Assembly: GCA_002329485.1 (NCBI GenBank)
Contig: DCTZ01000031.1
Location: forward strand, 1-55,941
Reading direction: 5' to 3'
Length of the DNA stretch: 55,941 nucleotides
DNA from: Caryophanales bacterium UBA1427
Lineage (GTDB): Bacteria > Bacillota_I > Bacilli_A > ML615J-28 > CAG-313
Shown: positions 31,827-40,005 of the stretch, piece after piece
How the letters are laid out: each line of letters opens with the position of its first letter
Numbering within the stretch: the first letter of the stretch is position 1
Position numbers and translations under genes: made by a program
The notes under the pieces: model-generated
What the model was told of the DNA's origin: nothing
Databases searched by the model: none
The model's input: the letters and a program-made list of their open reading frames with translations, nothing else

Positions 31827-34310
31827 ATGGAAAAGGTAAATAAGAGTTATAAAATAATCAATGTCAAAAATAAAAAGAATTACAATCGCATTTTAGGCGA
31901 ACTCCGAAAAATCAAAGAACTTTCGGATATCAATTTAAACAAAGATCAGCACATGCTTCACGTCGGCTTGTTGCCTACGGAAGAAACCGGTGTTCCTCAA
32001 ATCGAAGCCAAAATCCAAAAAGCGCTACAAAGATACGAAAAAACCGCCGGTATCGAAGAATTCGAAGTCAAAGAATCGGTGCGCAAAGTCCTAATCTTGA
32101 AAGGGATTGACTGCGGACACTGCGCCACCCGAATCGAAAATCTGGCCCGAAAAACTTTCAGCCACGAAAAGCTGGTGGTTGATTTTGCAACCGAACGTTT
32201 TATCATCGAAACGACGGATTTGGAACTCGGGGAAAACATTTTGCCGGAAGTAACCAAGCTGGTTCACAAGATTGACCCCAATATTCAGGTTATCGACAGC
32301 AAAACCAAAAAACGGGTCATGGCCGAAGAAGTTTATAAAATCAAAAAGAGCGACATCATCTTATTTTTCATCGGTGTCGGCTTTTTGCTTCTTTCTTTTG
32401 TCTATATACCGAAACTTCATATCGACGGCATCCGGCTTTTTGCCATGCTTAAACTTTTCTTTAAAGGTCAGGAATACGAATTAAGCCATTATTCGAAAAT
32501 AACGTTGTTGCTTGCCTTCCTGTTTATCGGCAATAAAGTAATCCTCCAATTTTTCCGGAATCTGTTTACCGGAAGGATCTTTGACGAAAACTTTCTTATG
32601 ACAACCGCAAGCATCGGCGCCATTTTCACGGAGCACAACATTGAAGCTGTCATGGTTATGATGTTTTACCAAATCGGTTCGTTCCTTCAACAGCGGGCGG
32701 TCAATCACTCCCGTAAATCGATTACCGAACTGTTGAGTTTCGAAGCCACAACCGCAAAACTCAAACTTGGTTCCGATGTCACCGAAGTGGAAGTGGAAAG
32801 CGTCCTGCCCGGCGATATCATTATGGTTAAAACCGGGGAAATGATCCCGCTTGACGGAGTCATTGTCGAAGGAAAAACCTATCTGGACACCAAAGCATTG
32901 ACCGGCGAAAGCCTAAACCGCAGCGCCAAACCGGGAAGCGAAGTTTTATCCGGTATGATTAATATGGGTGGGGTTATCGAAGTTAAGGTAACCAAAGCCA
33001 GCACCGAATCGACGATGTCCAAAATCATCGAAATGGTGGAAAATGCTTCGACCAAAAAAGCCAAAGCGGAAGAATTCATTTCCAAGTTTGCCCGTTATTA
33101 TACCCCGATTGTCAGTGCCTGTGCGTTGTTGATTGCGGTATTTCCGTTAATCGTCAAAATTTTCGATTCGAATTCGAGTTTGACGTTAACCGATTCCGTT
33201 TACCGGGCGATGATTTTCCTTGTTATTTCTTGTCCGTGCGCTTTGGTCATTTCCATTCCGCTATCGTTTTTTGCGGGAATCGGAATTGCCAGCAAGCGCG
33301 GTATCCTAATCAAAGGCAGCAACTACCTGGAAGCTTTGAACAATGTCGAACAAGTGGTATTCGATAAGACCGGCACCTTAACCAAAGGAGAATTCGGCAT
33401 CAAAGAAGTTGTTCCGATGAATCCCGGCACAACCGCCGAAGAACTGCACCGGCTGGTGGCATACGGAGAATATTACTCAACCCATCCGATTGGTATTTCC
33501 ATTGTCGACGAATACGGAAGAGACAGGATCTTCCCTGAAATAATTGCGGAATTCACGGAATTCAGTGGCCGGGGTCTGAAAGCCACTATCAACGGTGCCC
33601 GAATCATGGTCGGCAATTCCCGTCTAATGAAAGAAAACAAATTTGAAGTTCCGAAAGTCGATAAACCGGGCATGATCCTGCATGTAACCAAAGAACGTAC
33701 CTATTTGGGTTATGTCGTCGTAGGAGACGTTATCCGCGACGAAGCAGTTGACACAATCCGAAGCCTCCGAAAACGCGGTGTCAAAAAAATCCACCTTTTG
33801 ACGGGAGATGCCAAAGGGGTCGCCGAAAGCGTGGCCAATGCTTTGGATATTGACGATGTCTATTCGGAACTGTTGCCGAACGAAAAAGTCGAAAAACTTA
33901 ATGAAATCCGCGCGCTCAACACCACGCCGAAAAGCAAAACCATCTATATCGGCGACGGTATCAACGACGCTCCGGTCATCAGTTCGGCCGATGTCGGCAT
34001 TGCCATGGGAGCGACGGGAAGCGATGCGGCGATTGCGATTGCGGATGTGGTTATTATGAGCGACAATTTGCAGAAAGTTGATGAAACATTGGCGATTGCC
34101 AAAAAAACCCGTCAGCTTGTTGTGCAAAACATTACTCTGTCGCTCGGAATCAAAATCTTTGTTTTACTCCTTGGCGTCTTTGGCACCGTCACGATTTGGC
34201 TGGCCATTTTCTCGGATGTCGGCGTTTCGCTCCTTGCCATACTCAATGCGATGCGTGTAATGGGCTTATATAAACATCAAACCGAAACAGTTGAGGAACA
34301 AGAAGTATGA
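31827..34310 (+). CDS. zntA: Zn/Cd/Pb-exporting P1B-type ATPase
   Basis: Metal efflux pump of 827 residues. Two N-terminal metal-binding-type folds are present: a degenerate one without cysteines (about 1-75) and a second with GIDCGHC (Cys96, Cys99). The membrane CPC motif is SCPCALVISIP (about 467), the phosphorylation site DKTGTLTKG (about 512), and the hinge GDGINDAP. A long insert between the first membrane helices (about 190-225) adds spacing. AGGGGG precedes ATG 31827. Its tail overlaps rimM by 4 bases, so the pump is transcribed into the tRNA/rRNA maturation genes. Confidence 0.92.
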   Translation: MEKVNKSYKIINVKNKKNYNRILGELRKIKELSDINLNKDQHMLHVGLLPTEETGVPQIEAKIQKALQRYEKTAGIEEFEVKESVRKVLILKGIDCGHCATRIENLARKTFSHEKLVVDFATERFIIETTDLELGENILPEVTKLVHKIDPNIQVIDSKTKKRVMAEEVYKIKKSDIILFFIGVGFLLLSFVYIPKLHIDGIRLFAMLKLFFKGQEYELSHYSKITLLLAFLFIGNKVILQFFRNLFTGRIFDENFLMTTASIGAIFTEHNIEAVMVMMFYQIGSFLQQRAVNHSRKSITELLSFEATTAKLKLGSDVTEVEVESVLPGDIIMVKTGEMIPLDGVIVEGKTYLDTKALTGESLNRSAKPGSEVLSGMINMGGVIEVKVTKASTESTMSKIIEMVENASTKKAKAEEFISKFARYYTPIVSACALLIAVFPLIVKIFDSNSSLTLTDSVYRAMIFLVISCPCALVISIPLSFFAGIGIASKRGILIKGSNYLEALNNVEQVVFDKTGTLTKGEFGIKEVVPMNPGTTAEELHRLVAYGEYYSTHPIGISIVDEYGRDRIFPEIIAEFTEFSGRGLKATINGARIMVGNSRLMKENKFEVPKVDKPGMILHVTKERTYLGYVVVGDVIRDEAVDTIRSLRKRGVKKIHLLTGDAKGVAESVANALDIDDVYSELLPNEKVEKLNEIRALNTTPKSKTIYIGDGINDAPVISSADVGIAMGATGSDAAIAIADVVIMSDNLQKVDETLAIAKKTRQLVVQNITLSLGIKIFVLLLGVFGTVTIWLAIFSDVGVSLLAILNAMRVMGLYKHQTETVEEQEV

Positions 34311-34807
34311 ATTACATCAAAGTAGGAACAATCTCCAAACCTCTCGGATTAAAAGGGGAACTGAAAGTAAACTCCGACAGCGATTTTGTCACCGAACGCT
34401 TTGCCCAAGGCAATGTGCTGTTCGGCAAGTTTCCCGACGGAATGAAAAAAATAACGATATCTTCTTTTCGCCTCCATCAGGGAAAGCCCGTAATTACCGT
34501 TGACGGTTTGTTTGACATCAATTTAATCCAAGATTATTTGGGCATCGATTTATTTGTCGATCAGGATACGCTGAAGCCGCTCGAAGACGATGAATTCTAT
34601 CTTCATGAATTAATCGGGAAAAAAGTGAAAAATACCGAAGGGGAACTTTTGGGGACCGTAACCGATGTAATCTTTTTGCCGTCTTCGCCGGTACTTGAAG
34701 TAAAAAACGAAGAAAACCAAAAAATTCTGATTCCGTTTGTCGGTGCTTTTATCGCAAAAGTCGATCAGAACCAAATCGTCATTAACGAAATTGAGGGACT
34801 GAGATGA
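34307..34807 (+). CDS. rimM: 16S rRNA processing protein RimM
   Basis: Assembly factor of 166 residues for the 30S head. The N-terminal beta barrel begins YIKVGTISKPLGLKGELKV; the PRC-barrel has DDEFYLHELIGKKV and ILIPFVGAFI. It starts inside the pump's stop (ATGA) and overlaps trmD by 4 bases, so it depends on translation from upstream. Confidence 0.93.
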   Translation: MNYIKVGTISKPLGLKGELKVNSDSDFVTERFAQGNVLFGKFPDGMKKITISSFRLHQGKPVITVDGLFDINLIQDYLGIDLFVDQDTLKPLEDDEFYLHELIGKKVKNTEGELLGTVTDVIFLPSSPVLEVKNEENQKILIPFVGAFIAKVDQNQIVINEIEGLR

Positions 34808-35526
34808 TTCGCTTTACCATTTTGACGTTGTTTCCGGCAATGTTTGACGGAGTAATCAACCAATCGATAATCAAACGGGCCCGCGAAAAAGGCTTGATCG
34901 AAATCAGGCTTATCAACTACCGCGATTTTGCCACCAACAAACACGGCCAAGTCGACGACTATGCCTACGGCGGGGGAGCGGGAATGGTAATCAGCGTGGA
35001 ACCGATTCACTTGGCAATGCAATCGATTCCGGATCTCGACAAAGCCAAAAAAATTCTGACTTCCGCTTCCGGTTATCCTTTGACCCAAGCTAAGTTAAAC
35101 GAATTGAAAAACGAAGACCACATCGTAATTGTTTGCGGGCACTATGAGGGCATCGACAATCGAATTACCAATTATATCGACGAAGAAATCTCCATCGGTG
35201 ATTATGTTTTGACCGGGGGAGAAATCCCCGCCATGGTCCTTTTGGAGGGAATTTCCCGTCTTGTTCCCGGAGTAATCAGCGAAGAGTCGATTAAAAACGA
35301 ATCTTTTTCCGACGACTTGTTGGAATACCCTCAATATACCCGTCCGCCGGTTTATGACGGACATGCGGTTCCGGAGATATTGCTTTCGGGCCATCATGCC
35401 AATATCAGAAAATGGCAACGCGCGGAAGCTCTGAAGAAAACCAAAAAAGTAAGACCGGATCTTTTGGAAAAAGCCGCGCTTACTCCGGAAGATTATGCAG
35501 TCTTGAGAGGTTTGAAAGAAAAATGA
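34804..35526 (+). CDS. trmD: tRNA (guanine-37-N1)-methyltransferase
   Basis: SPOUT methyltransferase of 240 residues that makes m1G37 and prevents frameshifting. Family blocks are DYAYGGGAGMVI, CGHYEGID and GDYVLTGGE (knot and SAM site). The chain starts with IRFTILTLFPAMFDG. It overlaps rimM and the rhodanese-like gene by 4 bases each. Confidence 0.95.
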   Translation: MIRFTILTLFPAMFDGVINQSIIKRAREKGLIEIRLINYRDFATNKHGQVDDYAYGGGAGMVISVEPIHLAMQSIPDLDKAKKILTSASGYPLTQAKLNELKNEDHIVIVCGHYEGIDNRITNYIDEEISIGDYVLTGGEIPAMVLLEGISRLVPGVISEESIKNESFSDDLLEYPQYTRPPVYDGHAVPEILLSGHHANIRKWQRAEALKKTKKVRPDLLEKAALTPEDYAVLRGLKEK

Positions 35527-35999
35527 AAAAAGCGGTAATCGTTATCTTGCTGTTATTTACCCTGACCGGTTGCACCAAGGTAAAATCCTACAAGGAAGCA
35601 ACCGTAAAAGACTTTGTTGATTTGATTATGGAATATGAAACCGGCAAGAAGACCGGTGTCATATATATAGACCTTCGCCCTTTGGGAACCGATGAAGGAA
35701 AAGAAGAAGGCACATTTGCCGAAAGCCACGTGCAAGGTTTTATCAATTACAACGTAAAAAACGGAAACGAAACCGAAATGGTCACTTGGCTGAAAGGAAT
35801 GTACGATACCAAAACCGCGGTTATCTTGATCGATAGCGACGGAACCGATGTTAGAACGGTTGCCAAGTGGTTGACTGAATCCGGATATAAAAAAGTCTAT
35901 TATTACGAAGACGGTTTTTCTTCTTTGAAAGAAAAAGCTCAGGATATGCTCCACTTCGTCAGCGGTATCGAGGACTGCGGTTGTGGACCCGGAGAATAA
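35523..35999 (+). CDS. Rhodanese-like lipoprotein without the catalytic cysteine
   Basis: Lipoprotein of 158 residues with the lipobox LTGC (Cys17). The rest resembles a rhodanese fold: VIYIDLRPL, GFINYNV, a central AVILIDSDGTDVRTVAKWL and GYKKVYYYEDGF. The active loop, normally C-x-x-G-x-R, reads DSDGTDV, so no catalytic Cys is present and sulfur transfer is unlikely. The tail ends EDCGCGPGE, a CxC that could bind metal. It starts in the trmD stop (ATGA). Its place downstream of a zinc pump hints at a metal or redox role on the cell surface; this is speculative. Confidence 0.65.
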   Translation: MKKAVIVILLLFTLTGCTKVKSYKEATVKDFVDLIMEYETGKKTGVIYIDLRPLGTDEGKEEGTFAESHVQGFINYNVKNGNETEMVTWLKGMYDTKTAVILIDSDGTDVRTVAKWLTESGYKKVYYYEDGFSSLKEKAQDMLHFVSGIEDCGCGPGE

Positions 36000-36000
36000 A

Positions 36001-36041
36001 AAAACAAGCTTAAAGTGATTGTTTCACTTTAGGCTTGTTTT
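36001..36041. terminator. Bidirectional terminator
   Basis: AAAACAAGC...TAAAGTGA pairs with TCACTTTA...GCTTGTTTT, ending the trmD transcript and the converging cvfB gene. Confidence 0.85.
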
Positions 36042-36045
36042 GCTT

Positions 36046-36897
36046 TTAAGGTTGGAAATCTTTTAAAATAATCCGTTGGTCCTCGATAATAATCAAACCC
36101 TCTTTATATAGCAAACCGACAGCTCGTTTAAAAGCACCTTTGCTCATTTTGAAAGCCTGGAATATTTCTTCGGGGGTCGAAGCGTCTCCCACCGGAACAA
36201 CTCCGCCCCGGACTTGCAAGGCATGCAAAATGATTTGCGAATCCCCGATGCGCGCCAATTCTTTTTGTTCGATTAAACTGCCGTTGTAATCGTTATGTTT
36301 GTTGATGTTGATGATTTTAACCGTTAATTTTTCGCCGATACGATAAGTTTTGCGCATCAAACTCTTATGAACGAAAATATAGGCCAAAGAAGAGGCAAAC
36401 AAACCGATTCCGATGTCGGAAATGTGCGATACGATTCCTTCGACTTCGCTCCCGATGGCAAGGGGAGACTTTATTTCGTCAACATCGTTTTTATTAAGCA
36501 AGCGAGCGACTAATTGGTCGCTTTTTAATTTTAAAATGCAATATATTTCATCCCCGACAATCGGCCACAGTTTTTTGGATGCCGGCAGAAAATCCTTCGA
36601 AAGCAAAATATCTTTGCTGATGCCGATATCCACAAAAACCCCTGCATCTCCGTGAATGTTAACCACTTTGACCAAACCGTATTTGGTGGCAGTGATAAAA
36701 GGTTGTTCAAGGGTTGCGCAAAGTCTTTTCTTTTGGTCGTAATACAAAAAAGCTTTTACTTTTTCGCCGATTTGCAAAGGATTGGGGGTTTGATTGAAAT
36801 GCAGGAAAAAATCCTGATAACCGTCAGTCAGTGTATAACTGATATCCGTTTCCCTTTTTACCGTCAATTCATTGATTTCGCCGATTTTAATTGCCAT
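36046..36897 (-). CDS. cvfB: CvfB/YitL S1-domain RNA-binding protein
   Basis: RNA-binding protein of 283 residues with three S1-like barrels (about 5-65, 70-135 and 145-215) and a C-terminal winged helix (about 228-280, TPEEIFQAFKMSKGAFKRAVGLLYKEG). In Staphylococcus the homologue affects virulence gene expression; the basic role is unclear. AAGGAG precedes the start. The promoter has an extended -10, TGT-TATAAT (36927-36919 on the minus strand). It is inserted in the minus direction between trmD and rplS. Confidence 0.85.
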   Translation of the reverse strand: MAIKIGEINELTVKRETDISYTLTDGYQDFFLHFNQTPNPLQIGEKVKAFLYYDQKKRLCATLEQPFITATKYGLVKVVNIHGDAGVFVDIGISKDILLSKDFLPASKKLWPIVGDEIYCILKLKSDQLVARLLNKNDVDEIKSPLAIGSEVEGIVSHISDIGIGLFASSLAYIFVHKSLMRKTYRIGEKLTVKIININKHNDYNGSLIEQKELARIGDSQIILHALQVRGGVVPVGDASTPEEIFQAFKMSKGAFKRAVGLLYKEGLIIIEDQRIILKDFQP

Positions 36898-37017
36898 AAA
36901 AAAACTCCTTATAGATATATTATAACATTTTCCAAGGTTTTTTATGATGATTTGACATTTATTTCATTTTTTTACATGGCATACATTTTATTTCCCAAAG
37001 AAATATTGCTATATTAT

Positions 37018-37046
37018 TTGAAAGTTTGGAGAGAATATGGTATAAT
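37018..37046 (+). promoter_or_regulatory. Sigma-A promoter of rplS
   Basis: TTGAAA (37018-37023), 17 bases, TATAAT (37041-37046), starting a leader of about 100 bases. Confidence 0.85.
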
Positions 37047-37052
37047 AAAAAA

Positions 37053-37142
37053 CGCTGTAAGAAATATGTACTTACGGAATATTCCGCTACTATTGTCATG
37101 ATAGGTATGAATATCTTTTGAATATATATTCAAAATAGAAAA
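37053..37142 (+). ncRNA. Structured 5' leader of rplS, candidate L19 leader
   Basis: The leader holds three stems: GTAAG/CTTAC, CGGAA-TA-TTCCG and a 20-base perfect palindrome (TTTTGAATAT and its complement, 37116-37135) directly before the ribosome site AAAGGAG. Bacillus rplS has an autoregulatory L19 leader, so feedback by L19 is plausible. I could not match the known consensus by eye. Confidence 0.4.
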
Positions 37143-37154
37143 AGGAGTGTTATT

Positions 37155-37502
37155 ATGAGTCAACAATTGTTGGAAGCAGTAACCAAACCGTACTTACGTA
37201 CCGATATTCCTGACTTCCGTCCTGGTGACAATGTAAAAGTCCATGTTCGTATTAAAGAAGGCGATCGCGAAAGAATCCAGGTTTTTGAAGGATTAGTTAT
37301 TTCGCGCCGTGGTGGAGGTATAAGCGAAACATATACCGTCCGTAAAATTTCTTCTGGTCTTGGTGTTGAAAGAACTTTCCCGGTTCATTCGCCAATGGTT
37401 GCCAAGATCGAAGTAGTTCGCAGAGGTAAAGTTCGCCGCGCCAAACTTCATTACATTCGTTCCCTTTCCGCAAAAGCTGCCCGTATCAAAGAACGCAGGT
37501 AG
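37155..37502 (+). CDS. rplS: 50S ribosomal protein L19
   Basis: Ribosomal protein of 115 residues. DIPDFRPGDNVKVHVRIKEG, RIQVFEGLVISRRGGGI and RRGKVRRAKLHYIR identify it. AAAGGAGTG precedes ATG 37155. It is separated from trmD by the minus-strand cvfB and has its own promoter, structured leader and strong terminator. Confidence 0.97.
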   Translation: MSQQLLEAVTKPYLRTDIPDFRPGDNVKVHVRIKEGDRERIQVFEGLVISRRGGGISETYTVRKISSGLGVERTFPVHSPMVAKIEVVRRGKVRRAKLHYIRSLSAKAARIKERR

Positions 37503-37509
37503 TTTAACT

Positions 37510-37539
37510 CCCACTAAGGAATCCTTAGTGGGTTTTTTT
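37510..37539 (+). terminator. Terminator of rplS
   Basis: CCCACTAAGG (37510-37519), AAT loop, CCTTAGTGGG (37523-37532), then a run of T. Confidence 0.9.
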
Positions 37540-37601
37540 ATTCCCCGAATTTTTTCTTATTTTACCCTTTAGTCTCATATAATGACTTTAGAGGGGATAA
37601 T

Positions 37602-38873
37602 ATGAAGAAAAAATATTTTTTTGTCGGTATTAAAGGCAGCGGGATGTCGGCCTTGGCGCAAGTCTTAGCCGATTTGGGCCATGAGGTTGAAGGGAGCGAT
37701 GTCGAAATGGATTTTTCGACTTCCCACGGGTTGATTGAAAGAGGAATTCCGGTCTATCCCTTTAACGAACAAAATATCCGGGGCGATAGCCATTATATCA
37801 TCAGTACGGCTTACGACGAATTGCATCCGGAGGTAAAAAAAATCAAGGAAAACAACTTCCCGTATCAATACTACCATGAAGCCTTAAACATGGTACCGGG
37901 TATCCATATCGCGATTTCCGGAACCCACGGAAAAACCACTACCACTTCATTGACCGCCCAGGTTTTGCAACGGAAAAAAATAGCCATGGTCAGCGGAGAC
38001 GGTACCGGTTTTGCCCAAAAAAATCCCAAGTATTTTGTTTACGAAGCTTGCGAATACAAAAACCACTTTCATGTTTTCAAGCCCAAAATCCTGGTAATCA
38101 CCAATATCGAACAAGACCATCCCGACTTCTTTTCGAGTGCGGAGGAGGTTATCCGGGCTTTTCAGACCGTCGCAAGTCAGGCAGAAGAATTGATTATCAA
38201 CGGAGATTTTCCAAACGGCCGAAAAATCAGGCATCCCAAACGTACCACTTTCGGGTTCCGACCGGATAACGACTACCGGATTCGTCTGATTACGCAGACC
38301 AAGCACGGGTTTACCTTTTTGGTCAACCATCAGGTTTATTTCATCCCGTTTACCGGAAAACACATGATTTACAATGCAGCTGCGGCTATTATTATCGGGT
38401 TGAAACTCGGCATGCGCCGGGACGAAATTCAGGCGCAATTGCATTTTGCCCGTCTTCCCAAACGAAGGATGCAAACCCATCAGGTCGGCAATACCGTGTT
38501 GATAGATGATTACGCGCATCATCCGACGGAGATTCTTGCGCTGCATCAGGCTTTGAGGCAAAAATACCCGGGGTTGAAAATCAATGTCATTTTTCAGCCG
38601 CACACGTATTCCAGAACCCTTGCCTTCAAACGCCAATTTGCCAAAGCGTTGGCCAGGTTTGACGAAGTGTACTTAGAAAAAGTTTTTGCATCGGCTCGGG
38701 AAAAAGAAAACGCTGAACTCCAAACCAAAATCAACGAATATTTCCGTTCTTTTAAAGTCTTTACTCCTTTTGTATTGCAAAAAATCGATTTTTCGAAAAA
38801 AGAAGTCTGGGTATTTTTGGGAGCGGGAATCGTCAACCGTTGGCTGGAATTCTTGTTGAAAAGCAATGTCTAA
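37602..38873 (+). CDS. murC: UDP-N-acetylmuramate--L-alanine ligase
   Basis: Cytoplasmic ligase of 423 residues that adds the first amino acid of the peptidoglycan stem. The Rossmann start is FFVGIKGSGMSALAQVL, the ATP loop is SGTHGKTTTT (about 105-114), and the C-terminal block is DDYAHHPTEI. It is shorter than many MurC (about 430-490) but complete. GAGGGG precedes ATG 37602, with TATAAT at 37578-37583. It is strong evidence for a cell wall. The order murC-ccpA-tyrS recalls Bacillus. Confidence 0.9.
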   Translation: MKKKYFFVGIKGSGMSALAQVLADLGHEVEGSDVEMDFSTSHGLIERGIPVYPFNEQNIRGDSHYIISTAYDELHPEVKKIKENNFPYQYYHEALNMVPGIHIAISGTHGKTTTTSLTAQVLQRKKIAMVSGDGTGFAQKNPKYFVYEACEYKNHFHVFKPKILVITNIEQDHPDFFSSAEEVIRAFQTVASQAEELIINGDFPNGRKIRHPKRTTFGFRPDNDYRIRLITQTKHGFTFLVNHQVYFIPFTGKHMIYNAAAAIIIGLKLGMRRDEIQAQLHFARLPKRRMQTHQVGNTVLIDDYAHHPTEILALHQALRQKYPGLKINVIFQPHTYSRTLAFKRQFAKALARFDEVYLEKVFASAREKENAELQTKINEYFRSFKVFTPFVLQKIDFSKKEVWVFLGAGIVNRWLEFLLKSNV

Positions 38874-38903
38874 TGAAAAAAGAAAGGTTTATTTTCATTT
38901 TTC

Positions 38904-38932
38904 TTGATAAAACAGTAAAAATGCAGTATAAT
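38904..38932 (+). promoter_or_regulatory. Sigma-A promoter of ccpA-tyrS
   Basis: TTGATA (38904-38909), 17 bases, TATAAT (38927-38932). Confidence 0.85.
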
Positions 38933-38977
38933 AAAAAATGAAAAAGAAATAAAAAATAAAACGATAAGGAGTGTAAA

Positions 38978-39988
38978 ATGAACCAAGTAAAAATTTATGA
39001 TGTTGCGGGGGCGGCTGGTGTATCGTTAGCAACCGTATCCAGGGTTTTGAACCATCCCGAAAAAGTAAAACCGGCCACAAGAGAACGTATTGAAAAAATA
39101 ATCAAAGAACTCGGTTATAAACCGAACCTAAACGCCAAAGGATTGGCGAGTTCCAAATCGACGACCGTTGCCATTATGGTTCCCGAACTGACCCGTAGTT
39201 CGGTTGCGGAAATGATTAACGGTATCGCCGATTGCGCAAGACGCAGAGGTTATCTCCTTCGTCTTTTTGTCAACAACAACCGCGGGCAGGAAGCGCCGAT
39301 CGAAAGCGAAAAAGAACTTTGGGGCGATGTTATTGCCTCCGGTGTTGACGGCGTGCTTTACATCAACGACGAACTGACCAACGAACATCTGGAGTTGATC
39401 ATGGAAGCATCCGTTGACGTCGTTTTGACCAACACAATCTGCAACGATCCGGGCGTTCCGAGCGTATCGATCGATTACGTCAAAGCCGCTTACGATATTA
39501 CCAAGGAAATGATTGCTCGCGGTAACAAAAAGATTTGGATGATTACCTCGATTCGCAAATACATGGTTAACGACTTAAAGGTCCAAGGTTACAACAAAGC
39601 CATGCAGGAAGCAGGTCTCGAACCGAAAGTAATTCCGGTATCGGGCAAAACCGAACTCAACGAAGCCACCTACCGGGAAATCCTTTCTGAAGGCTATCCG
39701 GAAGTGGCAATTGTTGTCCGCGACTCGATGGCGGTATCATTTATCAATATTGCCCGGACGCTCGGCATCAGGATTCCGGATCAGCTGCAAGTCATCGGTT
39801 TCCAAAATACCCGGTATGCTGTATTGTCGCGGCCAAAACTTACCTGCATCAATACCCCGATTTATGAATTGGGCGAAGCGGCCATGAATCTTTTAACAAA
39901 TTTAATGGAAGAAAAAATGGGTGAGGATGTGGAAAACCTCCAACAACTGATCGATTACAATATTGTTTGGCGGGAAACTACAAAATAA
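38978..39988 (+). CDS. ccpA: LacI-family regulator, probably catabolite control protein CcpA
   Basis: Regulator of 336 residues. The helix-turn-helix (about 3-50) reads IYDVAGAAGVSLATVSRVLNH; the hinge is NLNAKGLASSKSTTVAIMVP, followed by a periplasmic-binding-like core. LSRPKLTCINTPIYELGEAAM resembles CcpA, and its position between murC and tyrS matches the Bacillus ccpA region. CcpA with phosphorylated HPr binds cre sites for carbon control. Some CcpA core positions differ, so another LacI-type regulator is possible. The three CG-centred operators in the glycan locus downstream are candidate targets. Confidence 0.75.
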   Translation: MNQVKIYDVAGAAGVSLATVSRVLNHPEKVKPATRERIEKIIKELGYKPNLNAKGLASSKSTTVAIMVPELTRSSVAEMINGIADCARRRGYLLRLFVNNNRGQEAPIESEKELWGDVIASGVDGVLYINDELTNEHLELIMEASVDVVLTNTICNDPGVPSVSIDYVKAAYDITKEMIARGNKKIWMITSIRKYMVNDLKVQGYNKAMQEAGLEPKVIPVSGKTELNEATYREILSEGYPEVAIVVRDSMAVSFINIARTLGIRIPDQLQVIGFQNTRYAVLSRPKLTCINTPIYELGEAAMNLLTNLMEEKMGEDVENLQQLIDYNIVWRETTK

Positions 39989-40005
39989 CCTTTTAAGGAG
40001 TTTAT

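Noticed and set aside
37602..38873. Wall-less mollicute origin
   Set aside because: murC, a muropeptide-type locus and several spore genes are present; a walled spore former fits better.
39989..40005. T-box riboswitch before tyrS
   Set aside because: Only 17 bases separate ccpA and tyrS, holding a ribosome site; no T-box sequence or specifier stem fits.
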